A DNA stretch of 64,000 nt from NCBI GenBank assembly GCA_913057435.1, contig CAJXNY010000009.1:1-64000 (forward strand), given 5' to 3'. Positions 27,751 to 37,126 of this stretch are shown here, piece by piece. Both the position numbers and the translations under genes were made by a program. The notes under the pieces were generated by a model, which saw only the letters and a list, made by a program, of their open reading frames with translations, did not search any database and was not told the DNA's origin. This DNA comes from an uncultured Oceanospirillaceae bacterium. GTDB lineage: Bacteria > Pseudomonadota > Gammaproteobacteria > Pseudomonadales > Balneatricaceae. Position 1 is the first letter of the stretch, and each line of letters begins with the position of its first letter.

Positions 27751-28662
27751 ATGGATATCTCATCTTCTATCTCCTCTAGCTATGTTAACCATGATCAGCG
27801 CGGTTCGGCTGGGGCGGTTGATACTCAGAATGAGGGCCTGAAAAAGGATGTACCCGGCAGCGTGGGTGATACCGTCACCATCCGTTCGGTGGATGCGGGC
27901 AAGGCTGCTGATCGTGCGGTGGATGCTGTTACGCGTGGCGAGAAAGTCGAAAAAACTGACGGCCAGCCAGGCGCAGCGAAAGATGCCACTCAGGCTCGCG
28001 CTGCAGAGGAGGCCAAACCGGGTACTGAGCAGGTGCAGGCCAGTTCAGGGGAGCTGACGCCGGAAGAGACTCAGCTGGTGAGCCAGCTGGCAGCTCGCGA
28101 CAGCGAAGTTCGTGCCCACGAGGCAGCACACTCATCAGCAGGTGGCTCATTAACCGGAGGTGCTAGCTATGAATACCAGCGTGGTCCGGATGGTCGCATG
28201 TATGCGGCGGGTGGTGAAGTCAGTATCGATACCGGGGCAATGTCTGGTGATCCGCAGGCTACCATTGCAAAAATGCAGACAGTGATGGCTGCTGCGAATG
28301 CTCCGGCAGAGCCTTCAAGTCAGGACCGTAAAGTGGCCGCTCAGGCCAGTATTATGATGAATGAAGCCGTAGCTGAACTGTCGCAGCTCAAAGAAGCTGA
28401 ACGAGCCGAAACACAGAAAAAAGCTGACGAAGCGAACACTGATGAACCGGCTGAAGGCACCTTGTCTGAAGCTGCGAAAGAGAATGGCCCTGATGCCAAT
28501 CGTTCGCCTGAGTCCAAAGCCGCTGACAGTGATGAGCCTGAAATGACCCGCTCACTGGCCCAGCAGACCGAAGCTCAGTCCACCATGGACAAGCGCATTG
28601 TTGAAACCGGTGCTTTCAGCAAGGTGTTCCCGGAAGGGGTGGTGATCAACAATATGGTCTGA
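27751..28662 (+). CDS. SprA-related putative metalloprotease
   Basis: 303 aa, low-complexity and acidic outside a central conserved block (about residues 105-200). That block contains HEAAH (an HExxH zinc motif) followed by GGASYEYQRGPDGRMYAAGG and VSIDTG, the hallmark of the SprA-related family, annotated in databases as a putative metalloprotease. No signal peptide is visible; the first 20 residues are Ser-rich. Flanks are Glu/Ala/Lys-rich and probably disordered. I chose the ATG at 27751 with AGG 8 bases upstream; a GTG three codons earlier is possible. It is followed by a strong terminator. Confidence 0.75.
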   Translation: MDISSSISSSYVNHDQRGSAGAVDTQNEGLKKDVPGSVGDTVTIRSVDAGKAADRAVDAVTRGEKVEKTDGQPGAAKDATQARAAEEAKPGTEQVQASSGELTPEETQLVSQLAARDSEVRAHEAAHSSAGGSLTGGASYEYQRGPDGRMYAAGGEVSIDTGAMSGDPQATIAKMQTVMAAANAPAEPSSQDRKVAAQASIMMNEAVAELSQLKEAERAETQKKADEANTDEPAEGTLSEAAKENGPDANRSPESKAADSDEPEMTRSLAQQTEAQSTMDKRIVETGAFSKVFPEGVVINNMV

Positions 28663-28686
28663 TGCCGTTAAGGTATGGGCTGTCAT

Positions 28687-28718
28687 AAAAAACCGGGGCT
28701 GCAGAGCCCCGGTTTTTT
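28687..28718. terminator. Bidirectional terminator
   Basis: AACCGGGGCT-GCAG-AGCCCCGGTT flanked by A and T runs, shared by the SprA-like gene and the convergent ybfF. Confidence 0.9.
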
Positions 28719-28746
28719 ATTGCGCTAAGCATGGAAATGACTGTGC

Positions 28747-29508
28747 TTAGGCCAGTAAAAACCCCTGCACTATCTGGCTGAACAGCTCAGGTTTTTCAGC
28801 ATGGGGCCAGTGGCCAGCCCCCTCAATCACCTTATAGCTGGCACCAGGAAACAGGCTGACCACCGGGTCTCGGTAAGCAGCAATCAGGTAATCCGAGTTA
28901 GCGCCTTTAATAAACAATGTCTGGCCCGTAAATGGGTTGCCCTCAGGCGCTTTGCTGATCTGCTCATACTGGCTGTGCAGCACCGCCAGGTTCATCCGCC
29001 AGGCAAACTGTTTAGCCTCCGTGCGGTAGAGGTTTTTCAGCAGGAATGCTCGTACTGAAGGTTCGTGGACATACTCGGCCAGCTGCTGTTCGGCAGCGCC
29101 ACGGGATTTCAGCCCCGCCAGTTCGATATTAAACAGGCCGTCGAACACACCATGGTGGTGATGCTCATAATGTACCGGAGCAATATCAACCACCACCAGT
29201 TTGCGCAGCCGTTGCGGCGCATTCAGCGCGATCTGCATTGCCACTTTCCCGCCCATGGAATGGCCAAGGATATGGGCGCTATCCAGCCCCAGGCTATCCA
29301 TCAGCGTCAACACATCGGCTGCCATGCTCGGGTAATCAAATGTCTCACTGTGGGGCGAGCGGCCATGGTTACGCAGATCAACCGCGATCACCTGAAAATG
29401 CTCAGCCAGCCCTTTGATCTGACTACCCCAGTTCTCATAGGTGCCAAACAGGCCATGAAGAATCAGCAGCGGCTCGCCCGCGCCGTAGATCTGATGAAAA
29501 AGATTCAC
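28747..29508 (-). CDS. ybfF: Alpha/beta-fold esterase YbfF
   Basis: 253 aa from the GTG at 29508, which has AGGA 7 bases upstream and gives the length of E. coli YbfF (254). An ATG at 29568 would add 20 residues that overlap the terminator of the preceding gene. Motifs: LHGLFGTYENWGSQ, nucleophile GHSMGGKVAM, VVDIAPVHYEHHHHG typical of YbfF, and catalytic His in GAGHWPHAE. An acyl-ester or acyl-CoA esterase with unknown physiological substrate. Confidence 0.88.
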   Translation of the reverse strand: MNLFHQIYGAGEPLLILHGLFGTYENWGSQIKGLAEHFQVIAVDLRNHGRSPHSETFDYPSMAADVLTLMDSLGLDSAHILGHSMGGKVAMQIALNAPQRLRKLVVVDIAPVHYEHHHHGVFDGLFNIELAGLKSRGAAEQQLAEYVHEPSVRAFLLKNLYRTEAKQFAWRMNLAVLHSQYEQISKAPEGNPFTGQTLFIKGANSDYLIAAYRDPVVSLFPGASYKVIEGAGHWPHAEKPELFSQIVQGFLLA

Positions 29509-29565
29509 ACGGATATCCTGATATCTGAAATAACGATGGGTCGGGAACGGGCTGAATGTCAGCCA

Positions 29566-29601
29566 CAAAAAAGCGGTAAACTGCTGTGCAGTTTACCGCT
29601 T
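29566..29601 (-). terminator. Terminator of the fklB-like gene
   Basis: Perfect hairpin AAGCGGTAAACTGC-TGT-GCAGTTTACCGCTT, followed on the minus strand by T6. It lies 20 bases after the PPIase stop. Confidence 0.8.
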
Positions 29602-29620
29602 CTGTCACGCAATGAAACGC

Positions 29621-30247
29621 TTACAGGATGTCGATCAGCTCAACATCAAACACCAGCGTCGCGTATGGAGGGATGCCACCCGGAGAACCCTGTGCGCCGT
29701 ACGCCAGGTCGTAAGGGATGTGCAGTTTCCATTTAGCGCCTTTGGTCATCAGCTGCAGGGCTTCAGTCCAGCCAGCGATTACGCCGCCAACAGGGAATTC
29801 AGCGGGCTCGCCACGATCAACAGAGCTGTCGAACTTGCTGCCATCGATGAACGTGCCGTGGTAGTGCACACGTACCTTGGAAGACGCTTCTGGCTTGTCG
29901 CCTTCTTCGCCCGCTTCAACGACTTCGTACTGCAGGCCGGATTCCAGCACAGTGATTTCATCGCGCTTGGCGTTCTCTTCCAGGTAGCTGGTACCTTCAG
30001 CCGCGGCTTCTTTCGCCAGTTCTTCCTGACGCGCCTGCAGAATCTTGTTGATCTCGCCGAAGGCTTCCTGGATCTGCTCAACCGGTACACGCATTTCAGC
30101 GCCGGTCAGTGAATCACCGATGCCCGCTGCGATTGCGTTTACATTCAGACCTTCAAACGCATTCTGCGCCAGCTGGTCGCCCATCTGGCGGCCGATACCG
30201 TAGCTGGCACGCAGCTCGATGGAGTCAAACTTGATTTCTTCAGACAT
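29621..30247 (-). CDS. fklB: FKBP-type peptidyl-prolyl cis-trans isomerase, FklB/FKBP22 type
   Basis: 208 aa: an N-terminal dimerisation domain (ASYGIGRQMGDQLAQ to about residue 90), then an FKBP domain from about residue 95 with YHGTFIDGSKFDSS, VGGVIAGWTEALQLM and IPPYATLVFDVELI. No signal peptide, so cytosolic like E. coli FklB (206 aa), not FkpA. I chose the ATG at 30247 because homology begins there; the frame stays open to 30655 but that extension is non-coding in character. Confidence 0.93.
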   Translation of the reverse strand: MSEEIKFDSIELRASYGIGRQMGDQLAQNAFEGLNVNAIAAGIGDSLTGAEMRVPVEQIQEAFGEINKILQARQEELAKEAAAEGTSYLEENAKRDEITVLESGLQYEVVEAGEEGDKPEASSKVRVHYHGTFIDGSKFDSSVDRGEPAEFPVGGVIAGWTEALQLMTKGAKWKLHIPYDLAYGAQGSPGGIPPYATLVFDVELIDIL

Positions 30248-30482
30248 TGATACGTATCCGTAGTAAGGGAGCGCGCCGTGTACAGGCCACGTCTTAGTAA
30301 GCGCATGACAGGGATATGGGGTTGGCTGAAGTGCTTTCAAGGGGGAGGTGGATATTTTTGTCAGCAACACCTGCCTTGATCGTAAGCGAGTGCTGGTAGC
30401 TGTGATTATATTGCCCGCCAGGCTGTCGCCTGGCGAGCGTATTATGGCGAATCTACGGTGTGAAAGGAAAGTCTTGCTGGTT

Positions 30483-31271
30483 TCAGGATGCCAGACTAAA
30501 ACGAGCTGAACGGCTCTCCAAAAATGCTTGCATTCCTTCACGTTGATCCGGATTGGCGAAGCAAAGGCCAAATGCCTGACGTTCCAGCAGGCAGGCACTT
30601 TCAATATCCAGCTGCTGGCCCTGATGTACCAGCTGTTTGGTCTGCCGAACGGCATTAGGGCTCAAGCGACTGATCTTCTGCGCCATCTCTATCCCCTTGG
30701 TGCGTAATTCTGCCTGTGGGAATACATGGTTGACTAATCCAATGGTGCGCGCTTCATCAGCCAGTACCATCCGGCCGGTCAGTAACATTTCCATCGCCAT
30801 ACCTTGACCAATACGGCGGGGCAGCCGCTGAGAGCCGCCCGCACCGGCAGTAATTCCCAGTTTGACTTCAGGTTGGCCAAAGCAGGCATTATCACTGGCC
30901 AAAATAAAATCACACGCCAGTGCGAGTTCACAGCCGCCCCCCAGTGCAAACCCGTTTACCAGTGCAATCACCGGGCAGGGCAATTGTTCTAATTTGCGAA
31001 AAATGCGCTGCCCAAGGGCAGAAAATTCGACGGCTTGCTCCGGTGACAGGTTTTGCATGGCACTCAAATCGCCTCCTGCAACAAAGGCTTTATTGCCTGC
31101 GCCGGTGATCAGCAGCACCCGCAAAGAGGGGTCTATTGTCAGCTTGTCTACCTGTTGTTCCAGTGCTTCAAAGGTTTCGGTGTTCAGCGTATTTAGCGCT
31201 TCTGGTCGGTTAAACATCAGCAGCTTAATGCCATTTCCTAACTGCTCAAGCACAATTTTCGCATTGCTCAT
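30483..31271 (-). CDS. Enoyl-CoA hydratase/isomerase family protein
   Basis: 262-aa crotonase. NRPEALNTLN, the oxyanion-hole FVAGGDLSAM and GFALGGGCELALACDF are present, and both catalytic glutamates of true hydratases are conserved (GGCE and GQPE). So it likely hydrates trans-2-enoyl-CoA, as in beta-oxidation or amino-acid breakdown. No other fatty-acid genes are adjacent, so the exact pathway is open. Confidence 0.88.
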   Translation of the reverse strand: MSNAKIVLEQLGNGIKLLMFNRPEALNTLNTETFEALEQQVDKLTIDPSLRVLLITGAGNKAFVAGGDLSAMQNLSPEQAVEFSALGQRIFRKLEQLPCPVIALVNGFALGGGCELALACDFILASDNACFGQPEVKLGITAGAGGSQRLPRRIGQGMAMEMLLTGRMVLADEARTIGLVNHVFPQAELRTKGIEMAQKISRLSPNAVRQTKQLVHQGQQLDIESACLLERQAFGLCFANPDQREGMQAFLESRSARFSLAS

Positions 31272-31600
31272 CGGTCGTCCTTATACACTGACATTTCAAT
31301 TACGACTCCCTGTTAACCTGCAAGGCAGGTACAGGCAGCCTGGCTAATTCAGACTACGGCGCTTCCTTTTTGCCGGGAAATAATAGGAGTTTTTAGCAAT
31401 TGTATCGAGCAGAAGAAGACTGTCCAGCATAACTGCCATTGCCGGAGGGCCCGGTTATGCAGTGCGGCTCTTCGTACTGAGTAATGTAATCAGCGCGATG
31501 TGGGGGTCACCCACCCAGCACCAGCAACGAGTTAATGGGCTGGCTGATGCCGTCACAGTTACGCGAGAAAGTAGGGTGATGCAGCTGCGCTGGCGTTGAG
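31272..31600. other. Intergenic region, nothing recognised
   Basis: About 330 bases between the enoyl-CoA hydratase start and the stop of the GGDEF-EAL gene. I see no reading frame with coding character, no strong terminator and no repeat. The promoter of the hydratase should lie at its left end. Confidence 0.4.
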
Positions 31601-34318
31601 TCAGACATGCTCCGGCTGGTGGATATACTTTATCAACTCTGGCTCAAACATCGGCTTGGCAAAGTAATAGCCCTGAATATAGTCTGCCCCGGCTTTGCGT
31701 AAAAACGCCAGCTGCTCGGCGGTTTCAACGCCCTCGGCGACGATCTTCATATCAAGATTTTTGGCCAGTGCGATGGTGGCCAGAATAATCTCTTCATCGC
31801 TGCGTTTGTTGCCAATGCCGATGACAAAAGAGCGGTCGATTTTGATCACTCGGGCGTACAGCTCGCTGATATAGCGCAGCGATGAATAGCCGGTGCCAAA
31901 ATCATCAATCGACAGATCCACCCCGTAGTCATGGAAATACTCCAGGTTCTGGCGCATCTGTGCGTTATCTGTCATCAGAGTGGTTTCCGTCACCTCTACT
32001 ACCAGCGCACTGGCCTGTAGTCCTGCTTCGAACATCCGGTTGATCAGCTGCTCAGCGATATTTTCCCGGGTCAGCTGTACCGCAGAGATGTTGATGCTGA
32101 TCCTGAGATTGTGCAGTCCTTTGTTTTTCCAGCTGGCCAGCTGGCTGAACAAGGCCTGTAGTTGCCAGCGGCCCAGCTCCAGAATCAGCCCGGTATCTTC
32201 GGCAACCGGAATAAATTCAGCCGGGGATATCCACTCACCATGGCGATTTTGCCAGCGCATCAATACTTCTACCGACGCCGGTTGCAGCGTGGCGGCATCG
32301 ATCACCGGTTGAAAGCAAAGGCTGAAGCCGCCGTCGTGACTTAACGCCTTACGCATGTTCTGTTCCAGCTCGACATGCCGATGCATCACATAATCCATCT
32401 GTTCATCGAAAAAGCTGAAAGTATTACGACCATCCTGTTTAGATTTATACATCGCCAGGTCGGCCTGACGCAGCAGGCGGGTGAGATCTTCCGAGGCTGA
32501 CTCGGCAAAGGTAATACCGACACTGATGGATAAGCTGAAGGTGCTTTCGGTTAGTTTGATCGGCTGCGCCATAGCCTGCAGAAGTGACTCAACCAGAGTC
32601 TGGGCGGCCCGGGTATCGGTCAGCTCCAGGGCCAGTACCGCAAATTCATCCCCTCCCAGCCGGGCCAGCAGTGCTGTTTCGGGGAGTAATCGGCCCATCC
32701 TTTCGGCTGCAATACATAACACACTGTCGCCTGCCTGGTGGCCCAGGGTATCGTTAATGGTTTTAAAGTTATCCAGATCAATAAACAGCACCATCAGGCC
32801 CTGATCGGTGATCTGCTCCAGTGCCTGATTCAGGCTGTGCACAAAGGATCGCCGGTTTGGCAGCTGGGTGAGGGTGTCATGGTCAGCCAGAAAGCGCGCC
32901 TGTTGCTCGGCTTCGGTTCTGGCGGTGACATCCTCATGGACGGCAACAAAATGTGTGATCTCGCCGTACTGACCCCGAATAGGCGTGATGGTCTGGTTGA
33001 TAATCATGCTGATGCTGTCACGGGTTTTATTGGTGATCTGACCGCGCCATACGTTGCCCCCCAGAATGTACTGCCAGAGCTGCTGGAAAAACTGCTGATT
33101 ATGTTCACCGGAGTTCAGAATCCGGGGAGTCTTGCCCTGAGCCTGATCGAACGGCCAGCCAGTCAGTTTTTCAAAGGCCGAATTCACCCACTCAATACGG
33201 CCGGACTGATCGGTAATAAAAATCGCATTGGCGGTACTGCTGATCGCCGTCGTCAGTAGTTGTATACGGCTCTCCATCCGCAGCTTTCGCCTTAGCGAAA
33301 CCACCAGTACGGTACCGCCCAATATCACCGCACCGATCAGGGCAATAAAAATCCAGAACAGCAGATCCGCCTCCTGATACCAGGCCTGGAGCCCTCTGGC
33401 CAGGTCAAGATGCACAACGACAACCAGCGGCAGCGGTGAAGTAGAACGGTAGCTGGTGATGACCGCGTGCGCTGGGTTGCCTGGCTGCAGAGCGGGCCAT
33501 GATTGCTGAAACACGCCATACTCTGCTGCGGGAAGGTAGGAGGTGAATAGCTCCTCCAGCGAAAATTTCGGGCTGGGCGGATGGTTTTCTCCGGCACTCA
33601 GGACAAGAGGCTGGCCGTTATACTGATAAAGCCCCAGCGTCACCGGGTTAAGCTCCAGTGCCGGGCGAAACAGTTCATGGATAAAATCTGGATTTAACAC
33701 CCCGGTAACGGTGGCAATAATCTTGCTCTGTACATTGCGTACCGTCACACACAGCGGGATATGCTGTTGTCTACCTGCGGGCTGAGTACTGCCCAGAAAA
33801 CGCCCGGCTTGCTGTTCACCGATCAGGTAATCCAGGTTGATACGCTCCCTCAGCGTGATATTACACTGCGCTGCGAGCGCCAGATTATTCGGCTGTCGTC
33901 GCCGTGATGAAGCCTGCCAGTTACCGTTACCATCGTGCACGACCACTTCACGCAGGCTGGGTGTCAGAGTTAACAGGGTTTGCAGTACAACGGTTAAATC
34001 GGGGTTGTCGGGGGTCAGGAGCCCCGGATTCAGCGTCAGGGCTTCCTGGATGCTATTGAGCCGACCAAGTACATCCTGAAAACTACGAATAACCGTGTTT
34101 TCCATCGAGTGGGCCAGTAACTGCGCTTTTTCTTGCTGTTCACGGACGGCACGTTGCTCGCCGTTATCGAGCACGAATAGCATCAGAACAAAGCAGGCTA
34201 TGCCGACCAGCAGGGTGAACATGGAGATGGCCCAGTGGGGCTGTAAAAAGCCGCGTACTACCTTTTTACTCAGCAGATTGTCTTCCATCACGTCGGTTTT
34301 CAACGGTTTTACGCCCAT
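31601..34318 (-). CDS. Membrane diguanylate cyclase/phosphodiesterase (sensor-PAS-GGDEF-EAL)
   Basis: 905 aa. TM1 near residues 30-50 and TM2 near 310-335 enclose a periplasmic sensor of about 260 residues, probably of Cache type. Then PAS (about 355-470, ISSTANAIFITDQSGRIEWVN), GGDEF (about 480-640, intact RLGGDEFAVLA) and EAL (about 650-900). The EAL motif reads EVL, an accepted variant. The catalytic SIDDFGTGYSSL and a late KIVAEGVET are conserved. So both synthesis and breakdown of c-di-GMP are possible. The start is uncertain: ATG 34318 and a later ATG at 34285 both lack a good ribosome site. It is divergent from a periplasmic binding protein 74 bases away. Confidence 0.93.
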   Translation of the reverse strand: MGVKPLKTDVMEDNLLSKKVVRGFLQPHWAISMFTLLVGIACFVLMLFVLDNGEQRAVREQQEKAQLLAHSMENTVIRSFQDVLGRLNSIQEALTLNPGLLTPDNPDLTVVLQTLLTLTPSLREVVVHDGNGNWQASSRRRQPNNLALAAQCNITLRERINLDYLIGEQQAGRFLGSTQPAGRQQHIPLCVTVRNVQSKIIATVTGVLNPDFIHELFRPALELNPVTLGLYQYNGQPLVLSAGENHPPSPKFSLEELFTSYLPAAEYGVFQQSWPALQPGNPAHAVITSYRSTSPLPLVVVVHLDLARGLQAWYQEADLLFWIFIALIGAVILGGTVLVVSLRRKLRMESRIQLLTTAISSTANAIFITDQSGRIEWVNSAFEKLTGWPFDQAQGKTPRILNSGEHNQQFFQQLWQYILGGNVWRGQITNKTRDSISMIINQTITPIRGQYGEITHFVAVHEDVTARTEAEQQARFLADHDTLTQLPNRRSFVHSLNQALEQITDQGLMVLFIDLDNFKTINDTLGHQAGDSVLCIAAERMGRLLPETALLARLGGDEFAVLALELTDTRAAQTLVESLLQAMAQPIKLTESTFSLSISVGITFAESASEDLTRLLRQADLAMYKSKQDGRNTFSFFDEQMDYVMHRHVELEQNMRKALSHDGGFSLCFQPVIDAATLQPASVEVLMRWQNRHGEWISPAEFIPVAEDTGLILELGRWQLQALFSQLASWKNKGLHNLRISINISAVQLTRENIAEQLINRMFEAGLQASALVVEVTETTLMTDNAQMRQNLEYFHDYGVDLSIDDFGTGYSSLRYISELYARVIKIDRSFVIGIGNKRSDEEIILATIALAKNLDMKIVAEGVETAEQLAFLRKAGADYIQGYYFAKPMFEPELIKYIHQPEHV

Positions 34319-34392
34319 CACAACAAGGTTACTTTATAAGAACAGCCAGTATACAATTTTATTTTAACGCCCACTCAAAGGAATTATTAGTG

Positions 34393-35217
34393 ATGAGTGT
34401 TACCTCTCGCAAGCCTGTCCAGGCACTGTTAAACACCGCAGTAATATCAGGCTTGTTGGCTGTCAGTGCCGGTGCGTTTGCGGATAACAGCCCCAGTCGG
34501 CTGGACACCATAAAACAGTCAGGCGAGCTGCGGGTCTGTATCTGGCCTGAGTATTTCGCGATCTCGTATCGCAACCAGAAAAACAATAAGTTGCAGGGAA
34601 TCGATATTGATCTGGCAGCAGAATTTGCCAGTGATCTGGGCGTTAAGCCGCGCTATATCCCGACCAATTTCGGCCGTTTTATGGATGATATCGAAAGTAA
34701 CGCCTGTGATATCGGCATGTTTGGTATTGGTCGTACCGCCGCTCGAAAACAGCGCATTGATTTTAGTCAGCCTTACCTGGCCAGCGGCATGTATGGCCTG
34801 ACCACTAAAACCAATACTTACATCAGCAGCTGGGAATTAATGGACAGGCCTGGCAATGTGATTTGCGTACAGCGCGGCACTTACATGGAAGCTGAGATGA
34901 GAAAACAGCTCAAACAGGCTGAACTTAGCGTGGTGAATAAACCCTACGAGCGGGAAATTGAGGTGCGCTCTGGCCGGGCTGATGTGTTTATTACTGATTA
35001 CCCCTACGGCCAGAAAATGCTGAAACAGTATGACTGGGCCAAACTGTTAACCCCACAGGATGAGAGTGGGGCAAAGTTTGAATACGCCTATGCCGTTGCC
35101 AAAGATCAGCCGCAATGGCTGGCACGGGTGAATACCTTTGTAGCGACCGTTAAACAGGACGGCCGCCTGCGTGAAGCGGCCGCTCGACATGCACTGATTC
35201 CGATTGTGCTGGACTGA
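34393..35217 (+). CDS. Periplasmic solute-binding protein, family 3 (amino-acid type)
   Basis: 274 aa with a signal peptide (LLNTAVISGLLAVSAGAFA) and an SBP_bac_3 domain: LRVCIWPEYFAISYRN, GIDIDLAAEFASDLGVKPRY, IGRTAARKQRIDFSQPYL and VFITDYPYGQ. No permease or ATPase gene is adjacent. It stands alone and divergent from the GGDEF-EAL receptor, so it may be a stand-alone ligand sensor as well as a transport component. AAAGGA lies 10 bases before the ATG; a GTG one codon upstream is equally possible. Confidence 0.85.
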   Translation: MSVTSRKPVQALLNTAVISGLLAVSAGAFADNSPSRLDTIKQSGELRVCIWPEYFAISYRNQKNNKLQGIDIDLAAEFASDLGVKPRYIPTNFGRFMDDIESNACDIGMFGIGRTAARKQRIDFSQPYLASGMYGLTTKTNTYISSWELMDRPGNVICVQRGTYMEAEMRKQLKQAELSVVNKPYEREIEVRSGRADVFITDYPYGQKMLKQYDWAKLLTPQDESGAKFEYAYAVAKDQPQWLARVNTFVATVKQDGRLREAAARHALIPIVLD

Positions 35218-35246
35218 GTGCCGGTTACCGCTCGCGAGGCTGGCCC

Positions 35247-36224
35247 TTATCCGCCCCGGTTATGCGCCCGCATCAGATCAATATCCGGCCCCGCTGGTAC
35301 CACGCCGGTGGGGTTGATTGTGTTGTGGCTGCGATAGTAGTGCTCTTTTATATGGCGCATATTGACCGTCTCCGCAATGCCGGGCCACTGGTATAGCTCA
35401 CGCATCCAGCCTGCCAGATTGGGGTAGTTCTCAATCTGGCGCAGGTTGCACTTGAAGTGACCGTGGTACACCGGATCAAACCGGATCAGCGTGGTAAACA
35501 GCCGCCAGTCGGCTTCGGTGACCTGCTCGCCGAGCAGGTAACGGCGGCTGGATAAGCGTTGCTCCAGCTGGTCCAGCTGCTCGAACAGCGGGTAAACCGC
35601 CTGCTCGTAGGCCTGCTGGGTGGTTGCAAATCCGGCCTTATACACACCGTTATTGATGTTGTCGTAGATCGGCTGGTTCAGCTCATCGATCGCGCTACGC
35701 AGGGCCGCCGGGTAATAATCGCCGGGCCGGGCACCCAGGCCATCAAAGGCGCTGTTCAGCATGCGAATAATATCGGCTGACTCGTTGCTGACAATCGTGT
35801 TCAGCTGTTTGTCCCAGAGGATTGGCACCGTAACCCGGCCGCTGTAATGGGGGGCGGCCTGCAGGTAAACCTGGTAAAGGTAATCCGCCTGGTGAATGGG
35901 GTCGCCGGTACTGCCATCGTCCTCGGTATTGAAGGTCCAGCCGTGCTCTGCCATCAGCGGGTTAACCACCGAAACGCTGATCATATCCTCCAGCCCCTTG
36001 AGTACCCGGAAAATAAGCGTGCGGTGTGCCCAGGGGCAGGCCAGGGAAACATAGAGGTGATAACGGCCTGATTCAGCCTTAAAGCCCGCCTGGCCTGTGG
36101 AGCCTGCGCTGCCATCCGGGGTTACCCAGTTGCGAAACTGGGCTTCGCTACGCACAAAGCTACCTTTGCTGGTGGCGGTGTCATACCACTGGTCCGACCA
36201 GCGGCCATCCACTAAAAGTCCCAT
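35247..36224 (-). CDS. Glutathionyl-hydroquinone reductase
   Basis: 325-aa Xi-class glutathione transferase (YqjG/PcpF type). It reduces glutathionyl-hydroquinones using the catalytic Cys in SLACPWAHRTL (near residue 60). A thioredoxin-like N-domain and a helical C-domain (EADWRLFTTLIRFDPVYHGHFKCNL, LPxL-like NLAGWMRELYQWPGIA) match. The gap to the pirin gene upstream is 24 bases on the same strand, so the two quinone/flavonoid-type redox genes form an operon. Confidence 0.93.
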   Translation of the reverse strand: MGLLVDGRWSDQWYDTATSKGSFVRSEAQFRNWVTPDGSAGSTGQAGFKAESGRYHLYVSLACPWAHRTLIFRVLKGLEDMISVSVVNPLMAEHGWTFNTEDDGSTGDPIHQADYLYQVYLQAAPHYSGRVTVPILWDKQLNTIVSNESADIIRMLNSAFDGLGARPGDYYPAALRSAIDELNQPIYDNINNGVYKAGFATTQQAYEQAVYPLFEQLDQLEQRLSSRRYLLGEQVTEADWRLFTTLIRFDPVYHGHFKCNLRQIENYPNLAGWMRELYQWPGIAETVNMRHIKEHYYRSHNTINPTGVVPAGPDIDLMRAHNRGG

Positions 36225-36248
36225 CGTAAATCTCCTGTCGGTAAAGGT

Positions 36249-36932
36249 TCAGGGCAGGTCGAACAGCAGTGCGTCAGCCTGCTGGCAGTCGGTCAGCTGG
36301 AGTACTGACTCAGCGCTCAGGCTGATTGCATCACCGGCGCTGAGTTGCACCTCATTGGCGCTCAATGTGCCGCTGATCAGATGCAGGTAATAACGGCGGT
36401 CAGGTTGCAGCGCCAGCTGCTGCGGCTGGTCCAGCCGGACGCTGTACAGGCTGGCATCCTGCTGAATAAGCAGCGAACCTTCGCGGCCATCGGCCGATGC
36501 AATCAGGCTGAGGCCCTGATGGTCAGCAATATTCATCTGTTGATAGCGAGGGGTTACACCGGTCCGGTCCGGCTGGATCCAGATCTGCAGAAAATTCAGA
36601 TCTTCCTCATTCGAGGGATTGTACTCACTGTGCAGGATCCCCGTGCCTGCACTCATCACCTGCACATCCCCGGCTGACAGTACGGTGTGAAATCCCATGG
36701 TGTCCTTGTGTTCGATCTGGCCTGCCAGCACATAACTGATAATTTCCATATCCCGGTGGGGATGGGTATCAAAGCCATAGCCGGGTTTTACCCAGTCATC
36801 ATTGATTACCCGCAGTGCCGAGACCCCCATAAAACGAGGATCGTAATAATTAGCAAATGAGAAACTGTGACGGCTGTCCAGCCAGCCGTGGCGCGCATGG
36901 CCACGACTGTTGCTGCGACGAAGTGAAATCAT
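36249..36932 (-). CDS. Pirin family protein (YhhW-like quercetinase)
   Basis: 227-aa bicupin. The first cupin contains the metal ligands in GFDTHPHRDMEIISYV (two His) and later His and Glu in HSEYNPS. SRGHARHGWLDSRHSFSFANYY is the pirin signature start. Related YhhW has quercetin 2,3-dioxygenase activity, but the in vivo role of bacterial pirins is poorly known. A strong GGAGG precedes the ATG. It is first in the pirin-glutathionyl-hydroquinone reductase operon; a palindrome upstream could be its operator. Confidence 0.9.
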   Translation of the reverse strand: MISLRRSNSRGHARHGWLDSRHSFSFANYYDPRFMGVSALRVINDDWVKPGYGFDTHPHRDMEIISYVLAGQIEHKDTMGFHTVLSAGDVQVMSAGTGILHSEYNPSNEEDLNFLQIWIQPDRTGVTPRYQQMNIADHQGLSLIASADGREGSLLIQQDASLYSVRLDQPQQLALQPDRRYYLHLISGTLSANEVQLSAGDAISLSAESVLQLTDCQQADALLFDLP

Positions 36933-37105
36933 GGCTGCCTCCTTAATATGCCAGTTGTGAGATTCCTGGTACTGGCGTCCAGCAGACTGTTATCGGTGTT
37001 CACCAGGCGGTTAATCAGGTTATGGGTGTCGACCCTGGATAACATCAGTGCTGCTGTTCGATGGCTCCACTATAGGGAATCGTGCAGTGGAAAAATAACG
37101 GAGGG

Positions 37106-37126
37106 TTCTGATCTTAATGATCAGAA
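37106..37126. promoter_or_regulatory. Operator-like palindrome upstream of the pirin gene
   Basis: TTCTGATC-TTAAT-GATCAGAA is a perfect 8+8 dyad with a 5-base centre, the size of a dimeric regulator site. It is about 175 bases upstream of the pirin start. The regulator is unknown; no LysR or TetR gene is adjacent. Confidence 0.45.

Noticed and set aside
30248-30655. N-terminal extension of the fklB frame
   Set aside because: FKBP22 homology starts at the ATG at 30247; the upstream part overlaps the end of the enoyl-CoA hydratase gene.
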